Shown: positions 35,216-44,976, numbered from the stretch's first letter. The stretch is 64,000 nucleotides of DNA from Methanobacteriota archaeon (GCA_016841265.1 JAENZL010000006.1:51378-115377), one strand, 5' to 3'. Notes: generated from the letters alone by a model not told the origin. Program-made: numbers and translations.

Positions 35216-37729
35216 TTAAGCCTCTCTGGAATTATTTCCTGCTTTAGCTTCAACCTCATTTTCACCTTTGGGCTCAGCTTCGTCCCCACAGACGGTTTTG
35301 TCTTCAGCCTCAGCCTCAAATTCAGCTTCAGTTTCTCCTTCAGCTTCAGTTTCAGCCTCAAATTCAGCCTCAGTGTTTCCTTCAGCTTCAGTTTCAGCCT
35401 CAAATTCAACATCGAAACCAGATTCATTTTTCGGCCCGGCTTTTCCAGCATTTTTCTCGGGCTTCTGGCTCTTCAGGTCCGATTCTCCCGGCGGCACCAT
35501 CATGGCGACCTGGTCAGGGGACGCTATCTGCTTGACAAAACGGGGGTCATTCAGCTCATCCGCATAGATCCTGTAGATCTTTTTCGAGATGTCGTTCTGG
35601 TTGAACTTGCCAGGGACGGCTTCCAGAATATAGTCCCCGTGCTTCCGGACCGCCGAGACAGGCCCACCTATAACCCGGGATTCGCCCTTCAACTCCAGCC
35701 CGACAGCAATTCCCAGGGGCACGTCCTTGAAGTAGTTCCTCTCTCCACGGATGACAAAAGCCCCTTTTTTCAGGTACTCCCCGGACTCCGGGGTCTTGGT
35801 AACCTGCTCAGACTTGATCCAGTAGCAGTCCCCGCTGAAATGCCCGGCTTTCCAGAGGCTGGAATAGGAAACCGAAAACTGCGCTGTTTCCTGTAAAGTA
35901 GTTTCCGGCACATCCTTCCCCCCGGTCTTGATGACAGTCAGGGGAGCTCCCGGCGTCTGGGTGTGGAAGACGATGTCCCGCTTTTCCATATATTTCTTGA
36001 AAATATCCTCGTTGGTATCGGCATCCCTGCCGCCTACCACCAGGAAACCGTCCGAGGACACAAACCACCTGAAACGGTCGAACCAGTGCTTTTTCCGGCG
36101 GGCCAGAACTCTCCTGCCGCCTTTCGCAGCCTTTGCAGGCCTTTTTTCCATTGCCTTTTTCGTATCCTCGATAGCCCGGATAGCCCCGGCCTTTTTCTTG
36201 CTGAGCTTCTTGACCTTCTCATAATACTCCTGGGCATTCTGGGGAACAGTCTTTCGGATATCCAGGTTCACCTTCATTCCGTCAAGGTCCGCCTGGACAG
36301 TGGCGGTCTTCGCGTCGATGTTCACAATCTTCTGGGCGGAAGGTACGGTGTTTTTGGCCTGCTTCAGGATGGAGCGGATCTCGTCCCAGGAATAACCTTT
36401 CGCCCTTGCCCCGTTCAGGACCGAAAAGAGCTCTTCGATGGTCTGGTAATTTGCATAGACGATTTCGGCGAGAGCGGTATTTTTCACGATATCCGTCTCG
36501 AACTTGGCTATGGCCCCTTCCTGCTGCAAGAGCCGGCGCTCATAAACCCCGAGGGTCTTTTCTTTCTTTACGGCCTGCTTTTCATCCTCAACCTGTTCCA
36601 GAGCCTTTTTCCCGAAAAACTCATCAAGTGCCGTATTAAAGGAATCGAAGTATTCCTTTTCGTAATCAGAATAGCGGACCAGGTCAAAAGGTACGACATC
36701 GAAAGCTTCAACTTTTCCGTTGATTTCCTTTTTGACGTGGTGAGGTTTCAGTCCAGGAGCTTCGGCTCCGACTTCAGCTCCTGTTACAGGTTCAGCTTCC
36801 ACTTCGGATTCAACTTCGACTTCAGTTCCCACTTCGGGTTCAGCTACAACTTCGGGTTCAGCTTCAATTTCAGCTTCAATTTCAGTTTCAGCTTCTACTT
36901 CGGCTACAGCCTCAACTTCAGTTTCGGCTTCTACTTCGGCTACAGCCTCAACTTCAGTTTCAGCTTCTACTTCGGCTCCGACTTCAGCTACAGTTTCAGC
37001 CACCCCTTCAGCTCGGCCCACGAGCAGCGGAGCAAAAACGGCCTGCATGGCATCCCGGATCAGAACCGCGTCCTCTTCAGTTGCCTCCTTTGCAGGCTTC
37101 GCTTTATCGACCCCGGCTCGGAAACAGACCTCTTCTGCCAGCACCCCGCCGAGGTTGAAGCGGGTAGCGATGGTCCGCACGATATCGGCTGTGGACTTTG
37201 AAAACGCCCCCATCAAGTCGGAGACTTCCGCGTCCACCGGGCTCATCTGTGCCTCGGGAAGTTCATAGGTTTCCCCGCTCCTGAGCCTCCTTGCCTTTAG
37301 GGTTACGGGATTCATAGGCAGGATGATCCGGTTTTCGGAATCGACAAGTACAACGTTTCCCCGGGCAAACAGCTCCACAATCAGGGTGGTCTCGACCCCT
37401 CCCCTGATAAACCCAATCTTCACGATCCTGTCAAAGTCGTGCTGCTTAACAGAAGTAATCCTCCCCCCCAGGAGGTGCTTCCTGAGCAACATCGGGAATC
37501 CCTGGGGAAGCTGGGGGCTTGGACGAAGGTGCTTGCTCAGGTGGATTCGCTTCCCTGCCTCGATAACAAGGTTATCCTTCCCCTTATTGTAAACATAAAG
37601 GTTGATCCTGATCTCTTCACCGCTGGGCTGATAGATCTTCCCGATCTTCGCATCGATGATGGATTTAGGACCGGCTGCAAGCTCGGAGACTAACGCAGCC
37701 ACGTCGGCACTTGACATGTCCTGTTTCAT
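35216..37729 (-). CDS. rqcH: NFACT-family ribosome quality-control protein RqcH
   Basis: The protein is about 837 residues long from the ATG at 37729; a longer frame to 37879 adds a basic, non-homologous start and is rejected. NFACT-N begins DVAALVSEL and carries the FDR tRNA-contact motif (KQHDFDRIVKIGF near residue 100). A coiled-coil follows and then an NFACT-R domain (WFVSSDGFLVVGGRD). Two Glu/Ala/Val-rich low-complexity stretches, DNA 36760-37010 and 35222-35410, interrupt and extend the family core. It binds 50S-tRNA-peptide complexes left after ribosome splitting and can add C-terminal tails. It is upstream of pelA. Confidence 0.92.
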   Translation of the reverse strand: MKQDMSSADVAALVSELAAGPKSIIDAKIGKIYQPSGEEIRINLYVYNKGKDNLVIEAGKRIHLSKHLRPSPQLPQGFPMLLRKHLLGGRITSVKQHDFDRIVKIGFIRGGVETTLIVELFARGNVVLVDSENRIILPMNPVTLKARRLRSGETYELPEAQMSPVDAEVSDLMGAFSKSTADIVRTIATRFNLGGVLAEEVCFRAGVDKAKPAKEATEEDAVLIRDAMQAVFAPLLVGRAEGVAETVAEVGAEVEAETEVEAVAEVEAETEVEAVAEVEAETEIEAEIEAEPEVVAEPEVGTEVEVESEVEAEPVTGAEVGAEAPGLKPHHVKKEINGKVEAFDVVPFDLVRYSDYEKEYFDSFNTALDEFFGKKALEQVEDEKQAVKKEKTLGVYERRLLQQEGAIAKFETDIVKNTALAEIVYANYQTIEELFSVLNGARAKGYSWDEIRSILKQAKNTVPSAQKIVNIDAKTATVQADLDGMKVNLDIRKTVPQNAQEYYEKVKKLSKKKAGAIRAIEDTKKAMEKRPAKAAKGGRRVLARRKKHWFDRFRWFVSSDGFLVVGGRDADTNEDIFKKYMEKRDIVFHTQTPGAPLTVIKTGGKDVPETTLQETAQFSVSYSSLWKAGHFSGDCYWIKSEQVTKTPESGEYLKKGAFVIRGERNYFKDVPLGIAVGLELKGESRVIGGPVSAVRKHGDYILEAVPGKFNQNDISKKIYRIYADELNDPRFVKQIASPDQVAMMVPPGESDLKSQKPEKNAGKAGPKNESGFDVEFEAETEAEGNTEAEFEAETEAEGETEAEFEAEAEDKTVCGDEAEPKGENEVEAKAGNNSREA

Positions 37730-37942
37730 GAGGTGAGTATAATAGGGGATTCCCGTATAAGTCTTGTCCCGGTCAAGAGAATGGATGCCAGCATAGCTGC
37801 CCGAGCATAGCTGTCCGTTTCGTTCGCCCGAATTGCGCTTCGGGAGAACGCGTCCTTTTCGCTCGCTTCGCTCCCTCAAGAGGACTTAAATTTCGGTGAG
37901 AGGAGAGAATTAGAACCGGGGCAGCCTTGAATATCGTCTTCC

Positions 37943-37979
37943 GTCTGTCTTGTCCCGCACCTTCGGTGCGGCTTTTCCC
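37943..37979 (+). repeat. Left copy of 37-base inverted repeat, itself a hairpin
   Basis: Pairs with 38376-38412 at about 33 of 37 positions in reverse orientation. Each arm contains a ccgcacc/ggtgcgg self-hairpin. Confidence 0.75.
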
Positions 37980-38375
37980 CAACGTAGAGTATAATAAAGA
38001 CATCACGAAAGAAAAAACGTGTGAACCAGAAAAAGTACCAGATTGTATGAGCCGCTACAGCCTTCGAAACTTTTCAGCCCTACTAGAGGTAGCGGTTCCA
38101 GATTATCTTTGTCCGGTAAACACCGGCACGGGACTTGCGGTCTGGTCACCATCGACGCACGGGTGCAGCATCCGTAAACACTGCAACTTCTGGCACCCGA
38201 GTCCCGCATCGGGAGCACGGAGTCCGTTTCGCTACGCTCAAGCGGACAAGCTAACTTTTATTAGCAAGAGGGGGTTCAACTTTTTGAAGACGGCGAACTC
38301 AGCAAGCGAAAATCATGATTGTTGTGGAAACAAGGGTTTACATAGGGAATTCCATATTGGTTAAACCATGGCAAC

Positions 38376-38412
38376 GGGAAAGGCCGCACCACAGGTGCGG
38401 GACAAGACCGAC
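38376..38412 (-). repeat. Right copy of 37-base inverted repeat, itself a hairpin
   Basis: Reverse-complement partner of 37943-37979. The internal hairpin is ccgcacc-aca-ggtgcgg. Outside the pair the flanks differ. Confidence 0.75.
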
Positions 38413-38662
38413 AAAATGCGCCATTTTCGGCACCCCTGACATCGAAAATCTCCGAGAACTTCCCGGCTGCATGGGCTCTTAGAAAACAGTAATATAATAC
38501 TCCCATAATACTCTCTTTTTTCAAAAGCATAATTTGAGACCAAAAACACCCCAACTATTTTCAGAAGCTTTCAAATAAGCAAAAATAAAATATGGGTTAT
38601 ACTATCATAAAGAATCTCACAGAAACCAGACAAACTCCAAAAACCAAAAAAACTCAGAAACC

Positions 38663-39907
38663 ATGGACAAACGAACCATCCGTTTTTTAAAATCCCGCTT
38701 CCAGCAATACTACAAAACCGCCGAGGTCTCGCTCCCGGACCACCTCCCCAACCGGGAATGGGCTTTCATCCTCTTTGATGACATGGAGGAGAAGATAATG
38801 CGCAGGCACAAGGCTTTCGGCTCGGCGGGGGAGGCGCTGGACTATCTGTACGGGATGGCTCCTGCCCACGTATATAATTCTACGGCTTATTATGAATACC
38901 CGAACGCTAAGAAGATGAACGAGAAGAACTGGCTCGGGGCGGAACTGATTTTTGACCTTGATGCAGACCACCTGCCAAATGCTCCCCAAAATTATGCGGA
39001 TATGCTGGAGAACGTGAAGAAAGAGACGTTCAAGCTAATGGACTTTATCCTTGATGATTTCGGGTTTTCGGAAGATGAGGTTGAACTTGTGTTTTCGGGA
39101 GGCAGGGGATACCACTTCCACATCACAAGCCCGAAAGTGATGACGCTTGGGAGTTCAGAGAGGAGAGAGATCGTAAACTACGTGAGCGGCAGGGATGTCG
39201 ATTTCAAGTACTTTTTTCGGGAAGTTGCCATGGATGGGGAGTATGGGACAGGGTCGAAAGCTTTCAAGGGGGTGAAAAACGTCCCGATGAAGTGCATGCT
39301 TGTGGGGCACGATTCCGGGTGGGGGAAGCGGATTGCACGTTACCTTGCGGATTACCTGAAGTCGGAGAGCGGGAGAAAGTACAAGAAAGACATGTTCCCG
39401 GAGCTTCGCAGGCACGAAAAAGTGGGTCCCACGGCGATTAAAAAGCTGCTCAGGATCGCAAACAGCGAAAACGGCTTGAACGATATCCTGGAACAGGGAA
39501 GGCTGGACTTTGATGTAAGGAATTTTAAGGAAATAGCCTCATACTTTATGCAGGAATCTTCGGAGAATTTCCTGCAGCGCTTCGGGGCAAGCGTGGACGA
39601 ACCTGTGACCGCAGACATCAAACGCCTGATCCGGGTGCCGGGGTCTTTGCACGGCGGGTCGGGAATGCAGGTGAGAAAGCTTGCTTTTTCCGAGCTTGAA
39701 AATTTTAAACCCCTGGAAGATGCCGTTGTGTTCGGAGAGAAGCCGGTAAAGGTAAATGTATCCAAAACTTTTACCGTGCAGTTGAAGGGCAAGGATTTAA
39801 AAGTAGAAGAAGGCATACAGGAAGTTCCGGAGTATGCAGCCGTATATCTAATGTGTAGAGGTGTAGCGGAGTATGGACATAGAAGAGATCAGCCAAACCC
39901 TGTATAA
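38663..39907 (+). CDS. priS: DNA primase small catalytic subunit
   Basis: The 414-residue archaeo-eukaryotic primase subunit synthesises primers with PriL, which is not in this window. The catalytic acidic triad begins with FDLDADH near residue 97; a further conserved block is VFSGGRGYHFHI near 146, and KRLIRVPGSLHG near 325. The ATG at 38663 is followed by a basic N-terminus typical of PriS. Its end overlaps the GINS gene by 35 bases, a common archaeal arrangement that couples primase and replisome assembly. Confidence 0.95.
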   Translation: MDKRTIRFLKSRFQQYYKTAEVSLPDHLPNREWAFILFDDMEEKIMRRHKAFGSAGEALDYLYGMAPAHVYNSTAYYEYPNAKKMNEKNWLGAELIFDLDADHLPNAPQNYADMLENVKKETFKLMDFILDDFGFSEDEVELVFSGGRGYHFHITSPKVMTLGSSERREIVNYVSGRDVDFKYFFREVAMDGEYGTGSKAFKGVKNVPMKCMLVGHDSGWGKRIARYLADYLKSESGRKYKKDMFPELRRHEKVGPTAIKKLLRIANSENGLNDILEQGRLDFDVRNFKEIASYFMQESSENFLQRFGASVDEPVTADIKRLIRVPGSLHGGSGMQVRKLAFSELENFKPLEDAVVFGEKPVKVNVSKTFTVQLKGKDLKVEEGIQEVPEYAAVYLMCRGVAEYGHRRDQPNPV

Positions 39908-40622
39908 GGAAAAAAGCCAGACCCTGAAGGCTATTCCGGCTGATTTTTACCGGGAAGCGGGGAAGTATGTCCGGGAACTGGAAGAGGAGATCAGGGAAAT
40001 CAACAACCCAAGGTCCCATGAATCGAAGATGCTTAATGACGAACTTGATCAGGCACTTTCGGATCTGAGGACAATTTTTATGAAGAGAATAGGAAAGGTC
40101 ATCACCCGGGCAACAAACCAGTCCCAGGCAGAGAAACCGATTTCTAAGGATATCGAAAAGCTACTGCCGGCAGAAAAACTTCTGTATGAACTCGTACTTC
40201 AGGGGATAGAGGATACGAAAGCAGAACTTCTTGGACCTCTTGAACCCATCATGTACCCGAATTCGAAAAAAAATGCTTCCTGGCCGCAGCCAAGAGGAGA
40301 AATCGGGAAAATACCGGGCTCACAACCCGGGAATGTGAAGCAGGAAGTAACAGGCGGAACCGGAAGCCGGGAACCATCAGGGAAGAAAACCGAAGCATCC
40401 GGGGTAGCAGGGTCCAAAAACAATATAAATGAAGGGTACGTTGTCGTCCAGATATTGAAGGACCTGCCCACATTCACAGGCGCAGACGGCAGGAATTACA
40501 CTGTCAGCGCCCAGGACGTCGTCATGCTGCCGCAACTGAACGCGACCGGACTGATAAAGCGAAAAGCGGCAAAAATGATTTCAGGGCAGATCTCCGGACA
40601 GACACCCGAACAAAAGGGTTAA
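39873..40622 (+). CDS. GINS complex subunit (Gins51-type)
   Basis: A 249-residue protein with the N-terminal alpha-helical GINS A domain (residues 1-120), a Pro/Gly/Ser-rich linker and a small C-terminal beta B domain (VVQILKDLPTFTGADGRNY), the order found in Gins51 (Sld5/Psf1 class). GINS stimulates MCM and bridges it to polymerase and primase. gaggtg precedes the ATG inside priS, indicating translational coupling. Confidence 0.88.
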   Translation: MDIEEISQTLYKEKSQTLKAIPADFYREAGKYVRELEEEIREINNPRSHESKMLNDELDQALSDLRTIFMKRIGKVITRATNQSQAEKPISKDIEKLLPAEKLLYELVLQGIEDTKAELLGPLEPIMYPNSKKNASWPQPRGEIGKIPGSQPGNVKQEVTGGTGSREPSGKKTEASGVAGSKNNINEGYVVVQILKDLPTFTGADGRNYTVSAQDVVMLPQLNATGLIKRKAAKMISGQISGQTPEQKG

Positions 40623-41034
40623 ATTCAGCGGGTAGTCAGCCGATTTCAGGCATCAAAATTCATTAAGGGGCAGGGAATCAGGTGCAGGGATTTCAAAGTT
40701 CAAAAAACATAGAAACCCTCCAAACTCCTCCAAAACACTTGAAAAGCTCCGGATCAAGCCTGAAAGAAGGTAAGCTTTTAGTAGCCGTATTTAATTGATA
40801 GTAAGTTGAGAGTATCAGCCGATAGTATCAGTTATATATGTGTAGCTATATTTGTGTAGCTTAACCTTGTTAGCATGGCCGGGCCTCGCCGGATATCTTG
40901 ACCGCCAATCTGAAAGATTCCGGGAAAAAGAGGTGCCATCACAATATTCAAATTTATCAATTAAAGCTTCCCAAAAAGATCTTCCCAGGATCCAAAAGCC
41001 ACAGACATAATTTAAATATAACACGTAATTGAGA

Positions 41035-41085
41035 TCAAATTTAAATCAAATTTAAATCAAATTTAAATCAAATTTAAATCAAATA
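41035..41085. repeat. 11-base tandem repeat
   Basis: The unit tcaaatttaaa is repeated about four and a half times without change, roughly 115 bases upstream of rpl44e. Confidence 0.9.
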
Positions 41086-41160
41086 CGTGATTAAAACCAA
41101 ATTTCCGGCTGCAGGACACAGCCGCAATTAATTCGCCTGACCGTGAAAGACCGGGGCTGG

Positions 41161-41170
41161 CATATAAAAT
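41161..41170 (+). promoter_or_regulatory. TATA box of the rpl44e operon
   Basis: catataaaat lies 29-38 bases before the ATG. The transcript leader would be about 10 bases and includes aaggtg. Confidence 0.55.
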
Positions 41171-41195
41171 ATACCGATAATCAAAAAAGGTGTAG

Positions 41196-41671
<476 letters not shown>

Positions 41672-41749
41672 TCGCGAAAGCGAAATCTGAAAAAGCATTT
41701 CACAGGATATGTATAAGAAAAGAAGCAAAACTCAGGAGAAGTGGTGCAA

Positions 41750-42556
41750 ATGGGAAACGATAACTATCCCGAATTAGGAGAGTTCGTTGTCAGTACGGTA
41801 AAGCATGTAACTGATTTCGGGGCTTACGTCGAGCTGGAAGAATTCGAAGGTAAGGAAGGTTTCATCCACATCTCCGAAATCAAAGCAGGCTGGGTCAAAT
41901 ACGTCAGGGACTACGTCAGGGAAGGGCAGAAGATTGTCTGCAAGGTCCTGAACGTGGACACAACCCGCGGACATATTGACCTTTCATTGAAAGACGTGAA
42001 TGAGCACCAGCGGCGGGCTAAAATTCAGGAATGGAAGAACGAGCAAAAAGCCACCAAGTGGCTCCAGTTCGTGGCTGAAGAGACAAAAACCGATGAACAG
42101 ACCCTGCGGGAACTGCACGGACAGCTTGTTAGCGAGTTTGGAAGTGCATACACCGCCTTCGAGGAAGCCGCAATTGAAGGCGAAAAAGCTTTCAAGGACC
42201 TTAAGATCAACAAGAAGGACTTGAAAAGCATTGTAAAAATCGCAGGGGAAAACATCAAACTACCCTTCGTTGACATCGCAGGATACGTTGACCTGACCAG
42301 TAATGAGATGGACGGCATAGAGCATATAAAAGAAGCCCTGCGTGCTGCGGATTCCATCAGTGAAGTTGATGGAAAGGACATCAGGCTCGAAGTAACCTAC
42401 ACCGGAGCTCCGAGATACAGGATCAAAGTGATTGCCCCCGATTACAAGAAGGCGGAATCGATCCTCAGAAAGTCAGCTCAGGCTGCAATCGATACCATCT
42501 CCGGGCTTGGGGGAACAGGGATCTTCAAGCGGCACATCGAATCCACAAAGGCGTGA
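41750..42556 (+). CDS. eif2a: Translation initiation factor aIF2 alpha subunit
   Basis: This 268-residue subunit of the trimeric aIF2 that delivers initiator Met-tRNA has an N-terminal S1 OB-fold (GAYVELEEFEGKEGFIHISEI), a helical domain and a C-terminal alpha/beta domain (YRIKVIAPDYK). The start is uncertain: ATG at 41750, or GTG at 41741 or 41744 after aggag. The conserved N-terminus fits the ATG. It is followed within seven bases by nop10. Confidence 0.95.
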   Translation: MGNDNYPELGEFVVSTVKHVTDFGAYVELEEFEGKEGFIHISEIKAGWVKYVRDYVREGQKIVCKVLNVDTTRGHIDLSLKDVNEHQRRAKIQEWKNEQKATKWLQFVAEETKTDEQTLRELHGQLVSEFGSAYTAFEEAAIEGEKAFKDLKINKKDLKSIVKIAGENIKLPFVDIAGYVDLTSNEMDGIEHIKEALRAADSISEVDGKDIRLEVTYTGAPRYRIKVIAPDYKKAESILRKSAQAAIDTISGLGGTGIFKRHIESTKA

Positions 42557-42562
42557 TGCCTT

Positions 42563-42718
42563 TTGGGACAAAAAATCCGCAAATGCAAAAACTGCGGCAA
42601 ATACACTTTAAAAGAAAAATGTCCGGTCTGCGGGGAAGTAAGTGTACCCGCATTTCCGGCCCGCTTTTCTCCACGGGACCCATATGGTAGGTTCCGCAGA
42701 CTGGCAAAGAGAGGATAA
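42563..42718 (+). CDS. nop10: H/ACA RNP protein Nop10
   Basis: A 51-residue protein, starting with TTG at 42563 six bases after the aIF2-alpha stop. The zinc ribbon is CKNCGKYTLKEKCPVCG and the tail FSPRDPYGRFRRLAKRG, both diagnostic of Nop10. With Cbf5, Gar1 and L7Ae it forms pseudouridylation RNPs. It is easily missed because it is short and starts at TTG. It precedes the PAC2 gene by nine bases. Confidence 0.93.
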   Translation: MGQKIRKCKNCGKYTLKEKCPVCGEVSVPAFPARFSPRDPYGRFRRLAKRG

Positions 42719-42727
42719 GGGATTATT

Positions 42728-43498
42728 ATGCAGAAAAGTACACTTATCCGCCTGAAAGAAGAATTTGAGCTTGAAAATCCTCTAATGGTAGTCGGGCTTC
42801 CGGGGGTAGGGCTTGTAGGCAAACTAGTAGCCGAACACCTGATAGACGAACTGAAAGCCGAAAAGGTTATGGAAGTCTACTCCCCTCATTTTCCACCCCA
42901 GGTGCTGGTAAACAATGACTCGACCGTCCGCCCCGTAAGCAACTCGATTTACCTCGGGAGAGCAAACGAAACCGATATCCTTTTCCTTGTGGGAGACCAC
43001 CAGAGCACGACTTCTCAAGGCCATTATGAGCTCTGTACCCTCTACCTGGACCTTGCGGAAGAACTCGGAGTGGGCAGGGTCTACACGCTTGGAGGCTACC
43101 CTACAGGCAAACTGACCTATGACGAAACGATCCTCGGAGTCACTAGCACCCCGGAGCTGATCGAAGAACTCAAGGGATACGGCGTCGAGTTCAGGGAATC
43201 CGAACCAAGCGGGGGTATCGTGGGAGCATCAGGCTTGATGGTTGCCTTCAGCCGGCTTCGAAATATTGACGCTGCCTGCTTCATGGGTATGACTTCAGGA
43301 TACCTGATGGACCCGAAAAGTGCCCAGTCCCTTTTGAAGTTACTCTGCAAAATCCTCAATATTGAGGTAAACATGGAAAACCTTGAGAAAAAGGCAGAAG
43401 AGATGGAGATTATCGTCGAAAAACTCAAGGAAAAAGAAGAGCAGCAGAAATTCCCGGAAGTGAAGCCTCCGGAAGAAGACCTGCGCTACATAGGCTAA
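42728..43498 (+). CDS. PAC2-family proteasome-assembly-chaperone-like protein
   Basis: The 256-residue cytoplasmic protein has LMVVGLPGVGLVGKLVAEHL near residue 20 and GGYPTGKL near residue 125, the pattern of archaeal PAC2 (COG2047) proteins related to eukaryotic proteasome assembly chaperone 2. A charged coiled C-terminal tail follows. In most euryarchaea it is encoded beside aIF2-alpha and Nop10, as here. A direct role in proteasome assembly is not shown for archaea. Confidence 0.88.
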   Translation: MQKSTLIRLKEEFELENPLMVVGLPGVGLVGKLVAEHLIDELKAEKVMEVYSPHFPPQVLVNNDSTVRPVSNSIYLGRANETDILFLVGDHQSTTSQGHYELCTLYLDLAEELGVGRVYTLGGYPTGKLTYDETILGVTSTPELIEELKGYGVEFRESEPSGGIVGASGLMVAFSRLRNIDAACFMGMTSGYLMDPKSAQSLLKLLCKILNIEVNMENLEKKAEEMEIIVEKLKEKEEQQKFPEVKPPEEDLRYIG

Positions 43499-43557
43499 GT
43501 GAAAATAGGGCTAATAAAGCCATATCAGCCTGAAAAAGTTGCAGGAAAGGTCCGGAA

Positions 43558-44943
43558 ATGAAAGTCAATGCAGACCTCCACCTCCATTCCAGATACTCCA
43601 TGGCCTGCTCCGAGAAGATGGAACTTCCTACCATCGCCCGGGAAGCCGCAAAAAAAGGAATGGAACTTATAGGCACAGGAGACTGCATCCACCCGAAATG
43701 GCTGAACGAGATAAAGAAAGCAGCTGTTTCCGACGAAGAAATCCGGATCGAAAACACTTTTTTTGTTCCAACAACCGAAATAGAGGACAACAGGCGAGTC
43801 CACCACCTTCTAATTTTACCTTCAATTTCAAAAGCTGAAGAGCTTGCGGAAGCAATGGCTCCCTTCGGAGACCTGGCAGTCGACGGCCGTCCCACAGTCA
43901 AACTGGGGGGCCTGGAAATTGCCGAAATCGCAAAGGGACTGGGAGCCCTGGTAGGCCCCTGTCATGCGTTTACCCCCTGGACAGCCCTCTACGCCTACCA
44001 CGATACCCTTGAAAGCTGCTACGGGGACATGACCGATTACATTTCTTTCCTTGAACTTGGCCTGAGCGCAGACAGCGACTATGCAGACCGAATTTCCAAA
44101 CTGCACAGGCTGACCTTCCTTTCAAACTCGGATGCTCATTCTCCCTGGACCAACAAACTTGCCAGGGAATTTACCCAGTTCGAAGTCCCGGAAATCACCT
44201 TCGACGGCCTGAAAAAAGCCATCCTCAGAGAAGAGGGCTACGGAGCTACCCTGAACGTAGGGCTTTTCCCCCAGGAAGGGAAGTACAACCGGTCCGCCTG
44301 CATCAAATGCTTCACCCAGTATACCATTCCCGAAGCAGAAGCGCATTCCTGGCGCTGCCCCGAATGCAGAGGGACGATAAAGAAGGGAGTGTTCGACCGG
44401 GTAAACGAACTGGCCGATTTCAAAGAAGCCCGGCACCCGGATCACCGCCCGCCTTACCTCCACCTGATCCCCCTTGCAGAAATAATCCAGATGGCCCTGG
44501 GGCACGCAAGCATCCAGACCAAAGGCGTACAGACAGCCTGGAATGCCCTGGTAGAACGCTTCGGAAACGAAGTTGAAGCCCTTATCTACGCGGAACCTGA
44601 AGCCCTTGCAATTGTGGACAGGCGGATAGTAAACGCAGTCCTGGCCTTCAGGAACGGCGACGTAACCATTCATCCCGGCGGGGGCGGGCAGTACGGCTGG
44701 CTTGAGCTACCTGAAAACCTGAAACCAGAAAAACCGGAGCCGAAAAAAAGAAGCGAAAAGAGCGGCCTGGAATCCCGGAAAACAGGCAAAAAAGAGAAAA
44801 CGAACAACGCTAAAGACCCGAAACAGGCATCCCTCTTCAACCTTAACCCAGGAGAACCGGAAAACGAGGATGGGGTAGAAAAGGAAGAAAACGCAGAAAA
44901 GGAAGAAAAGCCTGCAGGTCAGAGATCACTTTTTGATTTTTAA
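43558..44943 (+). CDS. Endonuclease Q-like PHP-domain DNA repair nuclease
   Basis: The 461-residue protein has an N-terminal PHP metal-phosphoesterase domain (NADLHLHSRYS at the start; GTGDCIHP near 40, CHAF near 140 and SNSDAHS near 190), a zinc finger (CIKC/CPEC near 240-280) and a helical domain, the EndoQ layout. EndoQ cuts 5' of deaminated bases and abasic sites. The Lys/Glu-rich tail holds a C-terminal QRSLFDF and an internal QASLFNL, both matching PCNA-interacting boxes. It follows the PAC2 gene by 59 bases. Confidence 0.85.
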   Translation: MKVNADLHLHSRYSMACSEKMELPTIAREAAKKGMELIGTGDCIHPKWLNEIKKAAVSDEEIRIENTFFVPTTEIEDNRRVHHLLILPSISKAEELAEAMAPFGDLAVDGRPTVKLGGLEIAEIAKGLGALVGPCHAFTPWTALYAYHDTLESCYGDMTDYISFLELGLSADSDYADRISKLHRLTFLSNSDAHSPWTNKLAREFTQFEVPEITFDGLKKAILREEGYGATLNVGLFPQEGKYNRSACIKCFTQYTIPEAEAHSWRCPECRGTIKKGVFDRVNELADFKEARHPDHRPPYLHLIPLAEIIQMALGHASIQTKGVQTAWNALVERFGNEVEALIYAEPEALAIVDRRIVNAVLAFRNGDVTIHPGGGGQYGWLELPENLKPEKPEPKKRSEKSGLESRKTGKKEKTNNAKDPKQASLFNLNPGEPENEDGVEKEENAEKEEKPAGQRSLFDF

Positions 44944-44967
44944 GCGATTGAGCTGGTTTAGAATAAG

Positions 44968-44976
44968 GTATATAAG
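44968..44976 (+). promoter_or_regulatory. TATA box of tRNA-Ser
   Basis: gtatataag lies 35-43 bases upstream of the tRNA 5' end, consistent with a short pre-tRNA leader. Confidence 0.5.

Larger units (their letters stand above)
37730..38662. other. Gene-free segment with GC-rich palindromes
   Basis: About 930 bases between the divergent rqcH and priS. The segment 37790-38240 is richer in GC than other spacers, with short palindromic phrases such as gcgcttcgggagaacgcg and tcgctcgcttcgctccctc. Long inverted repeats lie at 37943-37979 and 38376-38412. A forward frame of 145 codons (37927-38364) crosses it but shows no protein-like pattern. It may be a degenerate mobile element. Confidence 0.6.

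Noticed and set aside
37730-37879. N-terminal extension of rqcH to 37879
   Set aside because: The added 50 residues are Arg/Ser-rich, unlike NFACT-N, and overlap the GC-rich palindromic segment; the conserved start is at 37729.
37927-38364. Forward 145-residue ORF upstream of priS
   Set aside because: No domain-like pattern, and it spans an inverted-repeat arm and palindromes; probably non-coding.
40815-41024. Reverse-strand 69-residue ORF before rpl44e
   Set aside because: No start signal or hydrophobic/charged pattern; the region is better read as non-coding.
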